Assembly: GCA_021780015.1 (NCBI GenBank)
Contig: JAJXZN010000125.1
Span: 1 to 8,321 of the forward strand
DNA from: Pseudomonadota bacterium
GTDB lineage: Bacteria > Pseudomonadota > Alphaproteobacteria > Rhizobiales > Beijerinckiaceae
Direction of reading: 5' to 3'
Length of the DNA: 8,321 bases
A program made the position numbers and the translations under genes. Below are positions 6,640-8,321 of the stretch, piece after piece (the first letter of the stretch is position 1; each line of letters begins with the position of its first letter). The notes beneath the pieces were generated by a model, which ran no database searches, was not told the origin of the DNA, and was given only the letters and a program-made list of their open reading frames with translations.

Positions 6640-6758
6640 GTGATTTCAAATACTTACTTGAAAATCCGTTTAGCCGGAACACCATTTTGGGAAGTTTTTG
6701 GGGAGAATCCGCTGACGTCCATGATCGTCCAACGACGTCCAAAGCGGGTCCGAGCGCC
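6640..6758. repeat. AT-richer segment after the tRNA with phased GTCC repeats and an inverted repeat (possible attachment region)
   Basis: No gene is seen in these 119 bases. TTTCAA (6644-6649) and TTGAAA (6658-6663) form a perfect inverted repeat with an eight-base spacer, just past the tRNA. Further on, GTCC occurs at 6717, 6727, 6737 and 6748, with a related ATCC at 6707, so the copies are 10, 10, 10 and 11 bases apart, about one helix turn. The fuller unit is roughly CGTCCAA. Hand count of bases 6661-6720 gives 29 G or C of 60, well below most of the window. Tyrosine integrases often use tRNA 3' ends as target and bind repeated short arm sites nearby, so an old attachment region is plausible. 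No integrase and no second copy of the tRNA 3' end is visible. Confidence 0.45.
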
Positions 6759-7922
6759 CTACATTCGCAAGAATCCCATCGCTGATCTTTTAACGTGCGT
6801 GTCGATAAGCGACCGCGCACTTTCGATGTCTGCATCGCTGATATGCGCGCGGTCGTCTTCGATCGCGAAGCCCAATGCGGCCCGCAGGAGCTTTCCAATC
6901 ATGCGCGGATTGTAAGCAGCAAGCGTCTCGACAATTTGCGGATCAAGCTCGGGCTCGAAGGTGTGATTGAATTGAGCATTCGTTGCCGCATAAATGCTTT
7001 TGACGATTGAACGTAGCGCTTCGCGGTCAGGTTCAGGAATCGAGAAGACCGTCAAACGATCGAGAATGGAATCCGCCAAGCCTTTGGTGGTGTTAGCCGT
7101 CAGGATCCAGATCGCATGATCGGCGCGCATCGAGATCGTTAAATATTCGTCCGCGAACCGGCGAGCGTTTTCTTGTTCGAGCACGGAGTGCAAGAACGCA
7201 AGGGGGTTTTCGTGTGCGTGCACTGCATTGACCTTCTCGACCTCATCCAGGAAGAAGATCGGGCTCGCCGTCGCTGATCCCAGAAGGCCAAGAGCGATGC
7301 GCCCTGGGCGAGCAGCCCTCCAGGACAGCGACAGGCCGATCAAGGCGCCGTGATCGCTTAACATGTCCATGGCGATGCGTTCGAGATGCGTGCCGATGGC
7401 CTCGGCCAAGGACTGAGCGAAAAAGCTTTTCCCGATCCCGGGGCGGCCGAGAAGCAGGATCGGCGGAATGATGAGCGGAGATTGCGTGACGAGCGACAAT
7501 TTCGCGGCGCGCGCGACAAGGCCAATTACTTCGGAGAAATGCGGCGACTTGAGGCGCAGCGCATCGATCCGCTCCACCATCGATGCATCGGCGACCACGA
7601 GCCGCCGCGCGGGGGTCTTCGGGTCGTCAAGCAACTTGCGGAGCTGCCGAACCCAGCGCAGTTCATCATCCGAACGAAATTCCGGAGGGCGATCTCCGAT
7701 TTCCAGATCGGGGTCCGGTTGGTCGTCACCAATCTTGCCTCTGATCTCGGCCGGGTCGAAGAGATAGATCGAGGGTCCTGCTTCGGCAGAAACGTGATTG
7801 TCAGAGGTCGGGGCGTTCTTTCCTGCGGTAGTGGCCTCCCGTATCGCCTCGCTTGTGTCGCCAAGCTCGATCGATGCCTGTCGAAGACGCGGGCGTGCAG
7901 TATCATCCGATGACATAGCCAT
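6759..7922 (-). CDS. Lon-like AAA+ ATPase without a protease domain
   Basis: Predicted cytoplasmic AAA+ ATPase of 387 residues. It has Walker A GRPGIGKS (159-166), Walker B IFFLDE (222-227) followed by VEKV, sensor 1 in ILTANTT (273-279) with N277, a likely arginine finger R289 in ILDRL, and a sensor-2-like NPRMIGKLLR (338-347). The tract from LHSVLEQENARRF to DEYLTI before sensor 1, and the ILDRL motif after it, closely echo the ATPase core of Lon. The chain ends soon after the helical lid domain, so the Lon Ser-Lys protease domain is absent. The N-terminal 140 or so residues are unlike the Lon N domain and appear partly disordered before about 85. AAGGA (7930-7926) is three bases before this ATG and nine before an in-frame ATG at 7916, so the true start may be 7916. 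Base composition is lower in GC than flanking genes. Substrate and role are unknown; a remodeller or mobile-element cargo gene are both possible. Confidence 0.87.
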   Translation of the reverse strand: MAMSSDDTARPRLRQASIELGDTSEAIREATTAGKNAPTSDNHVSAEAGPSIYLFDPAEIRGKIGDDQPDPDLEIGDRPPEFRSDDELRWVRQLRKLLDDPKTPARRLVVADASMVERIDALRLKSPHFSEVIGLVARAAKLSLVTQSPLIIPPILLLGRPGIGKSFFAQSLAEAIGTHLERIAMDMLSDHGALIGLSLSWRAARPGRIALGLLGSATASPIFFLDEVEKVNAVHAHENPLAFLHSVLEQENARRFADEYLTISMRADHAIWILTANTTKGLADSILDRLTVFSIPEPDREALRSIVKSIYAATNAQFNHTFEPELDPQIVETLAAYNPRMIGKLLRAALGFAIEDDRAHISDADIESARSLIDTHVKRSAMGFLRM

Positions 7923-7944
7923 CGTTCCTTTCGGGTATGGGGGA

Positions 7945-7950
7945 ATTTTA
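7945..7950 (-). promoter_or_regulatory. Possible -10 box for the AAA+ ATPase gene
   Basis: TAAAAT on the minus strand matches five of six positions of the -10 consensus and would give a leader of about 15 bases. It lies after the terminator-like hairpin and before the AAGGA ribosome binding site. No convincing -35 element is present at 16-18 bases, so confidence is low. Confidence 0.28.
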
Positions 7951-7962
7951 AGGGGAGTTTCT

Positions 7963-7986
7963 AGAAAAGCTCGGCGTGGCGAGCTT
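7963..7986 (-). terminator. Probable intrinsic terminator after the PolB-like exonuclease gene
   Basis: Read on the minus strand, AAGCTCG (7986-7980), a six-base loop and CGAGCTT (7973-7967) form a perfect seven-base-pair stem. The second arm runs into TTTT, then CT. The hairpin begins 63 bases past the exonuclease stop codon. The T tract is short, so termination may be partial. It separates the exonuclease from the downstream ATPase gene. Confidence 0.5.
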
Positions 7987-8049
7987 GGCTGCGAGCGCGA
8001 ACGAGCCGCTGCGGTACGCCGGAGCTATACGGCGAGCAAAACGAAGGTC

Positions 8050-8321
8050 TTAAGATGCGACTGCGCTGCTCGCGAGAAACGCCTGCAGATGAAACTTCCC
8101 TCTCATGAAGATGTGATCGACGAGCGCCGCCTCGCTGTCGGCGTAACCTTGCGGTGTCAGGCGGCCGCCGAAGAGTTCATGTCTGAGCCAGACCTTGTAA
8201 GTTGCCACCACATCGTGCTCGCAATATTGCGCAATCTCGTCGAAACGGCCGGCCTCCGCGAAATCTCCCACCTGAGCGCCATCGATCGCATCGGGTTTGC
8301 CTGGGATGCCCCAGGTCCGAC
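8050..8321 (-). CDS. PolB-like 3'-5' exonuclease, C-terminal part (5' end outside window)
   Basis: C-terminal 90 residues of a predicted DnaQ-fold 3'-5' exonuclease related to the proofreading domain of DNA polymerase B (COG3298-type family). The reading frame is open to the right edge. Visible family marks are the tract WGIPGKPDAIDG near the edge and QYCEHDVVATYKVWLRHELF. In the latter, the Tyr and Asp of YCEHD correspond to the ExoIII motif, whose Asp binds a catalytic metal ion. GGRLTP follows, as in relatives. The ExoI and ExoII motifs must lie beyond the window. The family is normally about 240-270 residues, so roughly two thirds is missing here. A short frame beginning at a GTG at 8271 is internal to this gene and not a separate start. 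Such proteins are widespread in proteobacteria; the cellular role is not well defined, and nucleic-acid trimming is inferred. Confidence 0.85.
   Translation of the reverse strand, partial: RTWGIPGKPDAIDGAQVGDFAEAGRFDEIAQYCEHDVVATYKVWLRHELFGGRLTPQGYADSEAALVDHIFMRGKFHLQAFLASSAVAS

Noticed and set aside
6599..6898. Minus-strand open frame crossing the tRNA, ending LPRGLEPLFSP
   Set aside because: Its C-terminal residues are simply the reverse complement of the tRNA T arm and acceptor stem, and its N-terminal part overlaps the AAA+ ATPase gene in another frame.
7923..8321. ATPase plus exonuclease as a two-gene defence system
   Set aside because: The exonuclease belongs to a widespread housekeeping-type family, and a terminator-like hairpin separates the genes; there is no positive sign of a shared operon.

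Overview
The window reads as a high-GC alphaproteobacterial chromosome segment, most likely Hyphomicrobiales (Rhizobiales). The evidence is a ChpT histidine phosphotransferase, a DUF1134/EipA periplasmic protein, a PolB-like exonuclease of the COG3298 type, and strong GC preference at third codon positions. I cannot name the genus from sequence alone.

Left part (1-3350, minus strand): a chemotaxis-type hybrid histidine kinase, CheA, fills 1-2419 and runs off the left edge. Upstream of it, in the same direction, lies chpT (2679-3350), the phosphotransferase that in Caulobacter passes phosphate from CckA to CtrA and CpdR. The 259-base gap between them holds a strong hairpin just after chpT. It also holds a candidate cheA promoter in which a near-consensus CtrA box straddles the -35 position of a good -10 hexamer.

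Centre (3351-6511, plus strand): after a divergent regulatory gap come cysQ (3'(2'),5'-bisphosphate nucleotidase), an EipA-family protein with a twin-arginine signal peptide, and a long coiled-coil protein with one N-terminal membrane anchor. An exact TTAACCAT, the known CtrA half-site motif, lies 67 bases upstream of the EipA start. ChpT, the cheA promoter and eipA therefore all point to the CtrA cell-cycle phosphorelay, although this is inferred from motifs and not shown.

Right part (6512-8321): a tRNA-Glu(CTC) gene with encoded CCA is followed by AT-richer DNA. This stretch carries a small inverted repeat and four GTCC motifs spaced 10-11 bases apart, which resembles an integrase attachment region, but no integrase gene is visible. 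Next, on the minus strand, is an orphan AAA+ ATPase whose core looks like that of Lon protease but which has no protease domain. A terminator-like hairpin separates it from the 3' end of a PolB-like 3'-5' exonuclease gene cut by the right edge. The tRNA-to-ATPase segment is the most likely place for transferred DNA.

Nothing here is a clear new multi-gene system. The best leads are the CtrA-type promoter signals, the putative attachment region after the tRNA, and the protease-less Lon-like ATPase.
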